The notes beneath the pieces are model-generated. The model ran no database searches. It saw only the letters and a list, made by a program, of their open reading frames with translations, and had not been told where the DNA came from. Made by a program: the position numbers and the translations under genes. Shown here piece after piece: positions 40,979 to 49,986 of a stretch of DNA of 64,000 bases (its first letter is position 1; every line of letters starts with the position of its first letter). Origin of the DNA: Tibeticola sediminis (GTDB taxonomy: Bacteria > Pseudomonadota > Gammaproteobacteria > Burkholderiales > Burkholderiaceae_C); contig NZ_RKQL01000001.1 in NCBI RefSeq assembly GCF_003843835.1, forward strand, positions 186,001 to 250,000, in the 5' to 3' direction.

Positions 40979-41466
40979 GGGCGCAGATCGCCCAGGCCAT
41001 CAGCGCGCGTGTGCGCGCTGTGGATGCTGCGCTGACGCTGACCGCTTGGGGCGAAAAGCAGGTCGCCGTCATGGTCGAGCGCATGGACATCCGCGATACA
41101 GATGTCATTGACGGGCGCGTTGCCGTCGTCGTGCAGGCTGATCATATCGACGCGGTGCCGCTAGCTGAGTTGGTGGTGGCGCTTGCTGCACCTCTGAGGG
41201 TGTCCGCGCCTGGCCTGTTGTCGATCGATATGTCGCTCACCTCAGTGGAGGAGCGCATCGAGGAGGCCGCTGCGGCGCTCGTGGCCATCTACAGGGTGCG
41301 CGGCCGCATCGATCCTGCCGCTATCGGGAGCGCTGACGATCTGCGCTACACGTCTGCCTATCTCGGCGTGGCCCCCTGGATCGGCGCGGCCCACGAAGAC
41401 AAATACGTGCGCGTCGATACCGAGCCGGTCATCGGCGAGACCTCGCTGGAGGACATGCTGCCATGA
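40975..41466 (+). CDS. Hypothetical tail-region protein
   Basis: 163 aa from a GTG overlapping the previous stop. Alternating strands and helices (VEERIEEAAAALVAIYRVRG, DLRYTSAYLGVAPWIGA), no signal or membrane segment. By place between head completion and baseplate V it may be a tail terminator or completion protein (P2 R/S position). No family match is claimed. Its stop overlaps the gpV-like start. Confidence 0.6.
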   Translation: MRAQIAQAISARVRAVDAALTLTAWGEKQVAVMVERMDIRDTDVIDGRVAVVVQADHIDAVPLAELVVALAAPLRVSAPGLLSIDMSLTSVEERIEEAAAALVAIYRVRGRIDPAAIGSADDLRYTSAYLGVAPWIGAAHEDKYVRVDTEPVIGETSLEDMLP

Positions 41467-41906
41467 GCGTGGATGCCGACGTCATCACGCTGGATGCGGC
41501 CGACTGGGGCCGTGGCGGTACGGTGCGACTGGGCACGGTGACCGAGTTTCACGCCATACGCTGCCGGGTGCGTGTGCGCATCGCCGGCGACCACAGCGAT
41601 GGCGTGACCACCGGCTGGCTGCCGTGGGCGACCTGGGCAGCCGGGCATCTGCGCGTCTGGAGCCCGCCGGCGACTGGCGAGCAGTGCCTGGTGCTGGCGC
41701 CGTCCGGCGATCTGGCGCAGGCGGTGGCGCTGCCAGCGGTGTTTGAGCAGAGCGGGCAATATCCCGCACCGTCCGCCAACCCGATGCACACGCTGCTGGC
41801 ATGGGACGGCGGCGGATACATCCGCTATGAGCGCGATACCGGCAGTTTGCACCTGCACGCGCCCAGCCTGATCAAGATCACAGCAGACCGCGTGGAGATC
41901 AACTGA
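41463..41906 (+). CDS. Baseplate assembly protein V (spike)
   Basis: 147 aa. An OB-fold-like N-terminal part (VRLGTVTEFHAIRCRVRVRI) leads into GEQCLVLAPSGD and a C-terminal strand-rich end typical of gpV spikes. It is part of the contractile-tail puncturing device and precedes the PAAR tip gene, with which it shares one base. Its place and pattern match P2 gpV. Confidence 0.85.
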   Translation: MSVDADVITLDAADWGRGGTVRLGTVTEFHAIRCRVRVRIAGDHSDGVTTGWLPWATWAAGHLRVWSPPATGEQCLVLAPSGDLAQAVALPAVFEQSGQYPAPSANPMHTLLAWDGGGYIRYERDTGSLHLHAPSLIKITADRVEIN

Positions 41907-42196
41907 TGGGCACGGGCGTTGTTCGACTGGGCGATCACTGCAGCGGGCACGGCTGTTTTCCGTCGCGCCAGAACGCCGCCGCGAGCCCGAATGTGCTTGT
42001 CAATGGCCGCGGCTGGCACCGGCTGGGCGATGGCTGGTCGGCGCACGGCTGCGCACGGTGCCCGGCGCACGGCGGCTCGGCGGCGACCGGCAGCGATACG
42101 GTCTATGTCAATGGCCGGCCGGCCTGCCGCATCGGTGATGCGGTGTCCTGCGGCAGCACGATGGTGGAGGGCAGCGGCGATGTCATCTGCGGCTGA
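41906..42196 (+). CDS. PAAR-motif spike-tip protein
   Basis: 96 aa with repeated PAAR-type segments: VRLGDHCSGHGCFPS, NVLVNGRGWHRLGDGW, CPAHGGSAATGSDTVYVNGRPACRIGDAVSCGS. Histidines and cysteines in these turns bind the metal at the tip of the cone. It caps the V spike for membrane puncture. A separate PAAR gene is found in many contractile tails but not in P2 itself. It overlaps the J-like gene by 17 bases. Confidence 0.9.
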   Translation: MGTGVVRLGDHCSGHGCFPSRQNAAASPNVLVNGRGWHRLGDGWSAHGCARCPAHGGSAATGSDTVYVNGRPACRIGDAVSCGSTMVEGSGDVICG

Positions 42197-43115
42197 TCTG
42201 TCCACCCTGCCGCCGCCGGCGGTCGTCGAGCCGCTCGGCTTTGATGCGGTGCTCGCCAGTATCAAGGCGGATCTCACCGCGCGGCTGCCGGAGATCGCGC
42301 CCGTGCTCGCCCTGGAGAGCGAGCCGCTGGTCAAGCTTCTGGAGGTGGCGGCCTGGCGGGAGACGGTGCTGCGCGCGCGCGTCAACGATGCGTCTCGCGC
42401 CGTGATGCTGCCCTGGGCCACTGGTGCCGATCTGGATAACCTGGCCGCGCGCTACGACATCGTGCGACTGCCTGGCGAGGACGACGATCGGCTGCGCCGC
42501 CGGGTGCTGATCGGCTATCACGCACTGTCCGCCGCGGGTAGCGCTGCGAGCTGGCGGCTGCGCGCGCTGTCGGTCTCGACAGACATCCGGCAGGTGGATG
42601 TGTGGGCCGACCGCCCCGGCCGTGTCAAGGTGTGCCTGCTGGCGCGTGTGAGCGACGATGCCCGCGACGTGACGGCGCAGGACGCCGCCGTGGGGCGGTC
42701 GCTCTTCGGCGCGCATCCGGATGCCAGCCGCTGCTGGCGCGCAGCGCGCGCAGGCGACCCCATCGTCGCCCAGGTGGCCGCCGCGCTGCTGGCCGAGGAT
42801 GTGCGGCCGCTGTCTGTCGATGTGGATGTGACGGTCGCGCAGGCGCTGCCAGTTGCCGTGTCGGCGCGGCTGATCCATCCGCCTGGCATGGATGCCGCGC
42901 AGCTCGTCGCGCAGGCGCGCCAGCGGCTCGAGACGCTGGCCGGGCGATCTGCATATCGTGTCGATCTGACACGCGCGGCCATGGTCGCTGCCCTGATGGG
43001 AGACGGCATCCGCGATGTGATCATGACATCGCCAGCCGAGGATGTGGCCGCAGGGCCGGGCGAGCTGCCCGTCATCACGGCCATCGATCTGACCACGGAG
43101 GCGCGCCATGACTGA
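42180..43115 (+). CDS. Baseplate protein J
   Basis: 311 aa, P2 gpJ-like: LESEPLVKLLEVAAWRETVLRARVNDASRAVML, ATGADLDNLAARY, then GEDDDRLRRRVLIGYHALSAAGS and VDVWADRPGRVKVCLLAR. It is a baseplate wedge component that contacts I and W. The start MSSAADLS lies inside the PAAR gene. The W partner, normally just upstream, is at 55253 in this phage. Confidence 0.9.
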   Translation: MSSAADLSTLPPPAVVEPLGFDAVLASIKADLTARLPEIAPVLALESEPLVKLLEVAAWRETVLRARVNDASRAVMLPWATGADLDNLAARYDIVRLPGEDDDRLRRRVLIGYHALSAAGSAASWRLRALSVSTDIRQVDVWADRPGRVKVCLLARVSDDARDVTAQDAAVGRSLFGAHPDASRCWRAARAGDPIVAQVAAALLAEDVRPLSVDVDVTVAQALPVAVSARLIHPPGMDAAQLVAQARQRLETLAGRSAYRVDLTRAAMVAALMGDGIRDVIMTSPAEDVAAGPGELPVITAIDLTTEARHD

Positions 43116-44325
43116 GCGTGCGCACCTGCTGCCGGCCAACGCCACGCCGCTGGAGATCGCGGCGAGCCAGGCCATTGGCCCATGGACGCCAGGCGCCGAG
43201 ACCATCGCGACGCTCGCCGATCCTCGGCGCATCCCGGCGCGGCTGCTGCCGCATCTGGCAGCCGGCGAGGATGTGCCGCCCGTGTGGCCTGACGACGAGG
43301 CCGCGCAGCGCGCGCTCATCGCGGCCAGTCCGCGGCTGCACGCACTCATCGGCACGCCGGCTGGTCTGCGCACGCTGGCGCGGCTGGCTGGCGCGCACAT
43401 CGCCCGGATGGAGATGCCGCCGGCCAAGACTTTCCTGGGCTTCTGGGACGACGCCAGCCGCCGCCAGTGGCTGGACGCGCATCCAGAGATGCGCCTGCAC
43501 ACGCTGCGGGAGCGCTCGGCCAGCGAGGGGCTGATGCTCGGGCGCGCCTACATCGGCCACCGCGCCGAGCCGCCATGCCGCACCGCGGCGATGGCCCGCA
43601 GCGCCATCCGCGCCGAGATCGTCTGGCCCGACGGGCGTGTCGAGCCGCTGACCAGCCATCAGTGGAGCACGCTGGATACCGAGGCCAGCGGCACGCTCGA
43701 TCTGGCGCGCCGGGCGCAGGCCGTGGGGCAGGTGATCGGCCGCCCGCTTGCCGGCGTGGTGAGCCGCGCCGATGCCAGCGCGCGGCTGTGGCGCATCGAG
43801 CGCGTGCGCTATCGCGAGCGCCAGCATCTGCTGACGCTGCGCCAGATGGCGCCGTCGCTCGAGCCGCTCACCCCAGACACCGAGACCGTCGCCGCGCGCG
43901 CGCGGCGCGCGGGCGTGCTCACATTCGGCGCGACACTCTACGGCGCGCATACGGCGCGCTCGGATGCCGGCGCGCGCATCTATCACCGCATCCGCCTGCA
44001 CGACCCGGCGGTGGCAGCGCGCCCCAAGCACGGGCCGGCCTACCTTGGCTTTACCCGCCTGACCAGCCCGCCCTTTGTGGCGCTGGCCCATGTGCGTATG
44101 CCAGCGCGGCGCCTGCCGATGACCATCGCCAGCAGCGCCATGCGCGCCTGCCTGGCCACGGGCGACGCGCGCGCGCGCATCGCGCCGGTGCTCGACGCCA
44201 TGGACTGGGCGCGCGCCGTGCACGATCAGGTGCTGGTGCGTACCCGGCTGCATGGCGTGGCGCGCGCATCACGCATCCACCGCGCTGGCCAGGTGCTGGC
44301 CGGGCAAGTCATCTACAGGAGCTGA
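43108..44325 (+). CDS. Tail protein I, long form
   Basis: 405 aa. The N-terminal half is typical gpI (HLLPANATPLEIAASQAI...IPARLLPHLAAGEDV, AAQRALIAASPRLHALIGTPAGLRTLARLAG). P2 I is about 176 aa, so the C-terminal half (about 200 residues with Arg/Ala-rich strands) is an added domain. It links baseplate and fibres. It overlaps J by eight bases and is followed three bases later by the next tail gene. Confidence 0.85.
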   Translation: MTERAHLLPANATPLEIAASQAIGPWTPGAETIATLADPRRIPARLLPHLAAGEDVPPVWPDDEAAQRALIAASPRLHALIGTPAGLRTLARLAGAHIARMEMPPAKTFLGFWDDASRRQWLDAHPEMRLHTLRERSASEGLMLGRAYIGHRAEPPCRTAAMARSAIRAEIVWPDGRVEPLTSHQWSTLDTEASGTLDLARRAQAVGQVIGRPLAGVVSRADASARLWRIERVRYRERQHLLTLRQMAPSLEPLTPDTETVAARARRAGVLTFGATLYGAHTARSDAGARIYHRIRLHDPAVAARPKHGPAYLGFTRLTSPPFVALAHVRMPARRLPMTIASSAMRACLATGDARARIAPVLDAMDWARAVHDQVLVRTRLHGVARASRIHRAGQVLAGQVIYRS

Positions 44326-44328
44326 ACG

Positions 44329-46575
44329 ATGGAAAAACAGGTCATCTACCGCGACAGGCAAGAGCTGCAGGCCGCAGACCTCAATAACACCCAGACTTGG
44401 GCGGACGAGGCCGACCGCCATCTGGTCACCGACGCCATCACGACCGAGCGGCAATTTGTCGGGCTGGCCGTCTCGTCGCGTTCCGCGACCGAGATCGAGG
44501 TGGCGCCAGGGCGGCTCTATGACGGCCCGAGCGGCAAGGTCTATGCCATCGAGAGCGCGCAGGTGCACTCGATCTTTGCCATGCTGCCGCTGCAGGACAG
44601 CAAGTGGCTGGCCATCTCCGCCTACGGACAGGAGGAGGACACCGACATCCAGCCGCGGGACTTCCTGATCGACCTGCAGACCCGCGAGGTGGAGCCCGAG
44701 GCGGTGGCCATGCAGCGCCGCCGTGTGGCGACGATCCACATCGCGCAGGGGCTGGAGAGCCCGACACCAGAGCGCCCAGAGCCGCCCACCGGCTACACGC
44801 TGCTCGCGCACGTGCGCCTGTCACCCACCGGCATCCAAGAGGTGGTGCTGGCCGCCAGCCGCCGGCTGCCCAACCTCTATGCCGTCGAGCGCCGCTTGAG
44901 CGCCGCCGAGGGCTGGATCACATCAGCCGAGCCGCGCATCGCACACATCATGAGCGATATCGCGGGTCTTGGCGAGCAGATGGCCACGCGCGCCACGCTC
45001 ACCCAGATGCTGCAGGTGGCGCAGGACATGGCGCGCGTCAAAGAGCGGCTCGAGCTGCCGGACGATTATGTCTTTTACGGCGCGGATCACTTTTTGACGG
45101 CGGACGAGTCGGACGAGTCCTATACCGGCTATAGCGCGCGCATCGAGGAGGGCATCCGAGCGCCCATCGTCGGCCACGCCACGCAGTCGCTCGCACTGCT
45201 CAACCCGCTCGACCCAGAGGCGCGTGTCTCCAGCGCCGGTCTGCTGCTGCCGGCATATACCGAGATACCGCGTCTGCGCATGGAGACGCGCCGCGGCGAG
45301 GTCACGATCAATGCGTACCAGTACCAGACCACGCAGATGGTGCAGCGGCAGATGAGCCGCCAGCGCATACGCTACGGCGAGACGCGTACTTGGTGCACCA
45401 ACACCGGGTTTTGGAGCCAGGGCCCATTTGACCCGATCACCCGCATCTACCGCCGCGGCGACGAGACTTGGGAGATCGACCCGGCCTACGTCGGCAACAT
45501 GCTGTCTCGATCCGGCGCGGTGCGCGGCACGCGCATCTGGATCGACCATTACATCGAGACCTACTGGGAGGCAGTGACCACCACGCACACGGTGCAGGGC
45601 TCGATCCTGGCACAGACGCTGCTGATGGCGCAGACCGGCTGGGTGCCCAGCGTAGAGCTCTTTGTCACACATGCAGACCCCGCCGCCGGGCTGGAGGTGA
45701 TGCTGTGCGACGCGCCGCTGGGCCAGCCGGACATGCAGCGCGTCATCGCCCGCGCCACGCTCGCGCCAGGCGCAGTGAGCACAGGCTGGCTGCGCGTGCC
45801 GTTTGCCGACCCGGTGCTGGTCGAGTCCGGCCGGCGCTATGCGCTGGTGCTGGTCTCGGGCGGCAGCCACCGCGTCGGCTACACCGAGGGCACCGAGTAC
45901 ACCCAGGGCGTGCTGATGTACCGGCAAGACGGCCAGTTCTTTACCGAGGCGGCCGAGCGCGACCTGATGTTGCGGATCAACTTCTGCCGCTTTGCCTCCC
46001 CCCGTGCCGTGGTGCAGCTGCAGCCGCTGCAGCTCTCGGGCGGCATCGCCGACATCGACATGCTGTTCGATGGCGTCACGCCAGACGGCTGTGAGCTGGT
46101 CTTTGAGTATCAGGTGGGGGGCGTCTGGCGGCCGATCATCGACGGCACAGAGTCCGGTCTGGCCAGCCTGCCGGCCATGGTGCCGCTGCGCGCGGTGTTT
46201 GTCGGCACCACCGACCTGATGCCGGCCATGCGCCTGACCGGATCGCAGGTGCGCGTGGCGCGCGTCGGCACGAGCTTCGCGCACATTTCGACGCAGCGCA
46301 CTTTGAGCACGGGATCAACGGATATCCGCGTGCGCCTGCTGCTTGAGGACTACGACCCGGCGCATCACACCGTCGGCTGCCGCCTGTTGCTCTCTGGTGG
46401 CCCGCTCGATCCGGCCAGCAGCCGAGACGAGATCGTCGATGGCCGCAGCCGCTGGCGCGAGTACCGCTACAGCCCGGCCACTGCGCAGACCAGCTACCGC
46501 ATCGAGATCACCGGCTCGACCGACGACTGGCGGCGCGCCTGGCACGTGGCCGAGCGCTACGACCTGGCGCTGTGA
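44329..46575 (+). CDS. Large baseplate/tail-fibre structural protein
   Basis: 748 aa. It begins MEKQVIYRDRQELQAADLNNTQ, with EVAPGRLYDGPSGKVYAIE and a coiled-coil segment near residue 200, then long beta-rich regions, including a carbohydrate-binding-like segment (TGWLRVPFADPVLVESGRRYALVLVSGG). It is in the place of P2 tail fibre H and resembles DUF4815-type phage structural proteins. It probably forms the proximal fibre or baseplate periphery. Receptor binding is inferred. Confidence 0.78.
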   Translation: MEKQVIYRDRQELQAADLNNTQTWADEADRHLVTDAITTERQFVGLAVSSRSATEIEVAPGRLYDGPSGKVYAIESAQVHSIFAMLPLQDSKWLAISAYGQEEDTDIQPRDFLIDLQTREVEPEAVAMQRRRVATIHIAQGLESPTPERPEPPTGYTLLAHVRLSPTGIQEVVLAASRRLPNLYAVERRLSAAEGWITSAEPRIAHIMSDIAGLGEQMATRATLTQMLQVAQDMARVKERLELPDDYVFYGADHFLTADESDESYTGYSARIEEGIRAPIVGHATQSLALLNPLDPEARVSSAGLLLPAYTEIPRLRMETRRGEVTINAYQYQTTQMVQRQMSRQRIRYGETRTWCTNTGFWSQGPFDPITRIYRRGDETWEIDPAYVGNMLSRSGAVRGTRIWIDHYIETYWEAVTTTHTVQGSILAQTLLMAQTGWVPSVELFVTHADPAAGLEVMLCDAPLGQPDMQRVIARATLAPGAVSTGWLRVPFADPVLVESGRRYALVLVSGGSHRVGYTEGTEYTQGVLMYRQDGQFFTEAAERDLMLRINFCRFASPRAVVQLQPLQLSGGIADIDMLFDGVTPDGCELVFEYQVGGVWRPIIDGTESGLASLPAMVPLRAVFVGTTDLMPAMRLTGSQVRVARVGTSFAHISTQRTLSTGSTDIRVRLLLEDYDPAHHTVGCRLLLSGGPLDPASSRDEIVDGRSRWREYRYSPATAQTSYRIEITGSTDDWRRAWHVAERYDLAL

Positions 46576-46591
46576 TAGGGAGGGTGGCGAG

Positions 46592-47164
46592 ATGGCAACG
46601 CGATATCCGGCCTACCGCATGCAAGACGGCCTTACACCGCTGTCGGCGGACTACTTCAACTTTGTGTTCGCCGATATCGATACGCGCATCGCCGAGCTGG
46701 AGGCTCGTCGAGCCGACCTCCAAGGCGTGATCGACGACCTGACGCGCTTTGGTCTGCAGCGCATCGATGCGCTGATCGGGCCATCGATGCAGGCGGTGGA
46801 CGACATGATCGCCGACCTTGGTGCCAGGCGCGACGCGCTGGTGGCCGCGCTGGCCGGCGTGGGCGAAGTCGTCACCCAGACGCAGCTACAGGCAGCCATC
46901 ACAGCCGAGCAGGTCGCGCGTGATGAGGCCATCGCCACGGCCACAGCACGTCCATACACCGTCACCTACAGCCACGATGGCGAGCTGCGCGTGTCCGGTA
47001 TGAGCGAGACGCTGCCAAGCGGCACGCGCACCACGACCTACAGCTACGACGGCGCGGGCCGGTTGACGCAGGCGGCAAGCGTCCTCGGCGGCCGCACGCG
47101 CACCACGTCCTACCACTACGACAGCACCGGCGCACTCGCCAGCTACACAGTCATGGAGTCTTGA
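46592..47164 (+). CDS. Short tail-fibre protein with YD-like repeats
   Basis: 190 aa. The N-terminus (MATRYPAYRMQDGLTPLSADYFNFVFADIDTRIAELE) is followed by a coiled coil. At the C-terminal end are three repeats of about 20 residues with Y(S/H)(H/Y)DG(A/E) turns (VTYSHDGELRVSG, YSYDGAGRLTQA, YHYDSTGALASY), resembling RHS/YD repeats. It probably trimerises through the coil and extends a repeat-built shaft. GGAGGG lies upstream. Confidence 0.7.
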   Translation: MATRYPAYRMQDGLTPLSADYFNFVFADIDTRIAELEARRADLQGVIDDLTRFGLQRIDALIGPSMQAVDDMIADLGARRDALVAALAGVGEVVTQTQLQAAITAEQVARDEAIATATARPYTVTYSHDGELRVSGMSETLPSGTRTTTYSYDGAGRLTQAASVLGGRTRTTSYHYDSTGALASYTVMES

Positions 47165-47165
47165 G

Positions 47166-48131
47166 ATGTCGCAGGCATTGATCGCTCCATCCTACGCCGA
47201 GATTGCACGACTGCACCGGCACTTCCGGCTGCTCAATGGCCCGCCGGAGGCGCTCGAAGTTATTCTCTCACCGTCGATTACAGGATCGGCGCTGGACACA
47301 TGGATGCAAACGCCCGCGCACGTCGCGGCCTTTGAGCAGCTGATCGCGTCTCCGTCTGGCGCCGCGGCGATGTGCGCCAGCAGCACGGCGATGGCGGCAG
47401 TGGTGGCCAGCAGCACGGCGATGGCGGCGGTGGCGGCCAGCAGCACGGCGATGGCGGCAGTGGTAGCCAGCAGCACGGCGATGGCGGCGGTGGTAGCCAG
47501 CAGCACGGCGATGGCGGCGGTGGCGGCCAGCAGCACGGCGATGGCGGCGGTGCTGGCAAGCAGTAGCGCATGGGCGGCAGTGGTAGCCAGCAGCACGGCG
47601 ATGGCGGCGGTGGCGGCCAGCAGCACGGCGATGGCGGCGGTGGCGGCCAGCAGCACGGCGATGGCGGCGGTTTGGGCCTCGGACACGGCAGCCGATGCGG
47701 TGCTGACGTCGACCACAGCAAAAACCGCCGTCTGGGAGTCCGACACGGCGCTGACGGCGCTCCAAGCCGCGCCCGCGCAAATCGCGCGGCAGATCGGCAT
47801 CAGCGGCCGCACGATGTACGCCTCCACTGGATCGGATTCGTTTACTTTCGTCGCAAACGGCACCCGAGTCATCCTGCTGCGCCGCTGGTACGGCAGCAAC
47901 GAGTACGACTACCTGCAATGGAGCCGCAGCGGCGGAGACCTCTCCACGCCGTCGGGCCGCAGCCTGTATGGTCAGCCAGGCTACGGCACACAGACGGGCA
48001 GCTACACAAGCAATGGCTCGTATTGCAACAGCGAGTCTGATGCGGCCAACCTGGTGTGTGCCTGCAGCGGTCTGCGGCGCAATACATGGTACTACGGACG
48101 TACGCTCTACGTGCGCTACATCACCGTATAA
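47166..48131 (+). CDS. Repeat-built tail-fibre protein with decapeptide repeats
   Basis: 321 aa. Residues 71-200 are thirteen tandem decapeptides: ten close to ASSTAMAAV(V/A) and three degenerate. A cysteine-containing C-terminal domain of about 110 residues follows (RTMYASTGSDSFTFVANGTRVILLRR, SRSGGDLSTP, LVCACSGLRRNTWYYG) and is likely the receptor-binding or cap part. The repeat suggests a regular beta-solenoid or coiled shaft. It follows the YD-repeat gene by one base. No close family is recognised. Confidence 0.75.
   Translation: MSQALIAPSYAEIARLHRHFRLLNGPPEALEVILSPSITGSALDTWMQTPAHVAAFEQLIASPSGAAAMCASSTAMAAVVASSTAMAAVAASSTAMAAVVASSTAMAAVVASSTAMAAVAASSTAMAAVLASSSAWAAVVASSTAMAAVAASSTAMAAVAASSTAMAAVWASDTAADAVLTSTTAKTAVWESDTALTALQAAPAQIARQIGISGRTMYASTGSDSFTFVANGTRVILLRRWYGSNEYDYLQWSRSGGDLSTPSGRSLYGQPGYGTQTGSYTSNGSYCNSESDAANLVCACSGLRRNTWYYGRTLYVRYITV
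47376..47765 (+). repeat. 30-bp tandem repeats encoding decapeptides
   Basis: Thirteen 30-base units, the first ten nearly identical (GCCAGCAGCACGGCGATGGC core). Unit 7 is altered (AGTAGCGCATGG) and units 11-13 are degenerate. Because the unit length is a multiple of three and lacks stops in several frames, long false reading frames occur on both strands here. Confidence 0.92.
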
Positions 48132-48140
48132 GGAGGCAGC

Positions 48141-48809
48141 ATGTTTGCGATTTGTGACCCCATGACCGGATGGGTGCTGGCCGTAAGCTCAGACCCGCAG
48201 TCCGGCGGCCCTGATTTGGTGCGCGTGCCGCTGCCGTCAAATTTTGACGAGCGTGATATCGGCGAGTGGCGCTATCAGGACGGCGCGCTGGTGCGCGATG
48301 CGGCAGCGGCGCTGGCGGCTATCAAGGCCCGGCGCGTGGCCGAGATCAGGCGCTTTGCCGCGGCGCAAATCGCGGCGCTGGACTGGCGGATCGAGCGTGC
48401 CGAGGAGCGCGACCGGCTGGGTCTGCCCGGCGAGATGGTGACCGATGTGCTGCTGGAGCGCGAGGCGATCCGGCGCGCGAGCAACCGCTGCGAGGCCGAG
48501 ATCGCCTCTGCGCAGGACGATGCGGCCGTAAAGGCGGTGACCTTCGCCGTCACCGATGCCGACCGCGCGACGCCCCTGCGGATCACGCGCCTGCAGTTCC
48601 TGTCGCGCTTCACGGACACCGAGATGCAGACCGTCCTCGGCGCCGCCAAGTCCAGCCCGATGCTCGAGGCCGCGCTGCTCAAGTGGCAGACGGCCGAGGG
48701 CATCGTGCTCTCCGACCCGGCCACCCTCGCCGGCGTGCAGGCGCTGGAGATGGCCGGCCTGATCGCGCCGGGACGGGCGGCGGAAATCCTCAACCCCCAA
48801 GGAGACTGA
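48141..48809 (+). CDS. Tail-fibre assembly-like protein
   Basis: 222 aa. The N-terminal part (MFAICDPMTGWVLAVSS...FDERDIGEWRYQDGALVRD) resembles the start of phage fibre-assembly or DUF4376-like proteins. A helical part (IKARRVAEIRRFAAAQIAALDWRIERAEERD) and a compact C-terminal part follow. It lies after the fibre genes and just before the sheath, the usual place of fibre assembly chaperones (P2 G position). Function by position. Confidence 0.65.
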   Translation: MFAICDPMTGWVLAVSSDPQSGGPDLVRVPLPSNFDERDIGEWRYQDGALVRDAAAALAAIKARRVAEIRRFAAAQIAALDWRIERAEERDRLGLPGEMVTDVLLEREAIRRASNRCEAEIASAQDDAAVKAVTFAVTDADRATPLRITRLQFLSRFTDTEMQTVLGAAKSSPMLEAALLKWQTAEGIVLSDPATLAGVQALEMAGLIAPGRAAEILNPQGD

Positions 48810-48810
48810 T

Positions 48811-49974
48811 ATGCCAGAAGCATTCCATCACGGCGTCGAGGTCGTCGAGATCGACGACGGCATCCGCCCCATCCAGACCGTGCGCAGCTCGGTCATCGGC
48901 ATCGTCGGCACCGCGCCGGCGGCCATTGACACGGCCGCGCCGCTCAACACCCCGATCCTGCTCACCACGCCGCGCAGCGCCGCGGTGCTGGGCGCGACCG
49001 GCACGCTGCCAGGCGCCATCGCCGCCATCCACGCCCAGGGGTATGCGCCCATCATCGTCGCCATCCGCGTGCCGGAGGTGGCCGACGACCCAGACACGCC
49101 CGCCAATGAACGGCTGGCGGCCATCATCGGCGGCACCGACACCACCACCGGCGCGCGCACCGGCATCGCCGCGCTGGAGACCGCGCGCGGCACGGTGGGT
49201 GTGGTGCCGCGCATCGTGCTGGCGCCCGGCTTCAGCCAGCACAAGCTGGTGGCCGATGCGCTGATCGCGCAGGCGGCCAAGCTGCGCGGCGTGGCGCTGC
49301 TCGACGGGCCCAATACCACCACGTCAGGCGCCGTGGCCTATCGCACCCAGATCAGCTCAGATCGCGCCTATCTCATCGACCCGTGGGCCGTGGCCGATGG
49401 CCAGGTCGTGCCGGTCAGCTCGCACGTAGCTGGGCTGATCGCCAAGATCGACAACGAGCGCGGCTTTTGGGCGAGCCCGTCGAATAATCCGCTGCTCGGC
49501 ATCGAGCGCGCCGCGCGGCCCATCGACTTCGGCTTGGGGCGCGTGGACAGCGAGGCCAACCTGCTCAACGAGCCTGGCGTCGCCACGCTCATCCGCGAGC
49601 GGGGCATCCGACTGTGGGGCAACCGCACCTGTTCAGCAGACCCCAAGTGGGCCTTCTTGAGTGTGCGCCGCACCGCCGACATGATCCAGGAGAGTCTACT
49701 GCAGGCTCACCTGTGGGCGGTGGATCGCGCGATCGGCAAAGCCTATGTGCGCGATGTGCAGGAGTCGGTTTCCGCCTACCTGCGGCACCTCAAGAGCGTG
49801 GGCGCGATCCTGGGCGGGCGGTGCTGGCTCGATGAGGAGCTCAACAGTCCGGCCAACATCGCCGCGGGTAAGGTGTATTTCGATTTCGACTTTACCCCGC
49901 CCGCCCCGGCCGAGCGCGTGACTTTCCGCTCGCATCTGGTGGCCGACTATGCGGCCGACATCTTCAGCAACTGA
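48811..49974 (+). CDS. Tail sheath protein (P2 FI-like)
   Basis: 387 aa: MPEAFHHGVEVVEIDDGIRP, TVRSSVIGIVGTAP, then APGFSQHKLVADALIAQA, GIERAARPIDFGLG and a C-terminal SYLRHLKSVGAILGGRCWLDEELNSP. These are the hallmarks of contractile tail sheath subunits. It contracts to drive the tube through the envelope. It is followed 12 bases later by the tube gene, the standard FI-FII order. Confidence 0.94.
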   Translation: MPEAFHHGVEVVEIDDGIRPIQTVRSSVIGIVGTAPAAIDTAAPLNTPILLTTPRSAAVLGATGTLPGAIAAIHAQGYAPIIVAIRVPEVADDPDTPANERLAAIIGGTDTTTGARTGIAALETARGTVGVVPRIVLAPGFSQHKLVADALIAQAAKLRGVALLDGPNTTTSGAVAYRTQISSDRAYLIDPWAVADGQVVPVSSHVAGLIAKIDNERGFWASPSNNPLLGIERAARPIDFGLGRVDSEANLLNEPGVATLIRERGIRLWGNRTCSADPKWAFLSVRRTADMIQESLLQAHLWAVDRAIGKAYVRDVQESVSAYLRHLKSVGAILGGRCWLDEELNSPANIAAGKVYFDFDFTPPAPAERVTFRSHLVADYAADIFSN

Positions 49975-49986
49975 TAGGAGCGCGAC

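Noticed and set aside
47376-47765. Possible CRISPR array of 30-bp units
   Set aside because: Units are contiguous with no spacers and encode in-frame decapeptides.
47192-48040. Several long frames on both strands over the tail-fibre repeat
   Set aside because: 30-bp repeats lacking stops keep other frames open; their translations are low-complexity repeats, and the + frame with flanking structured domains is the real gene.
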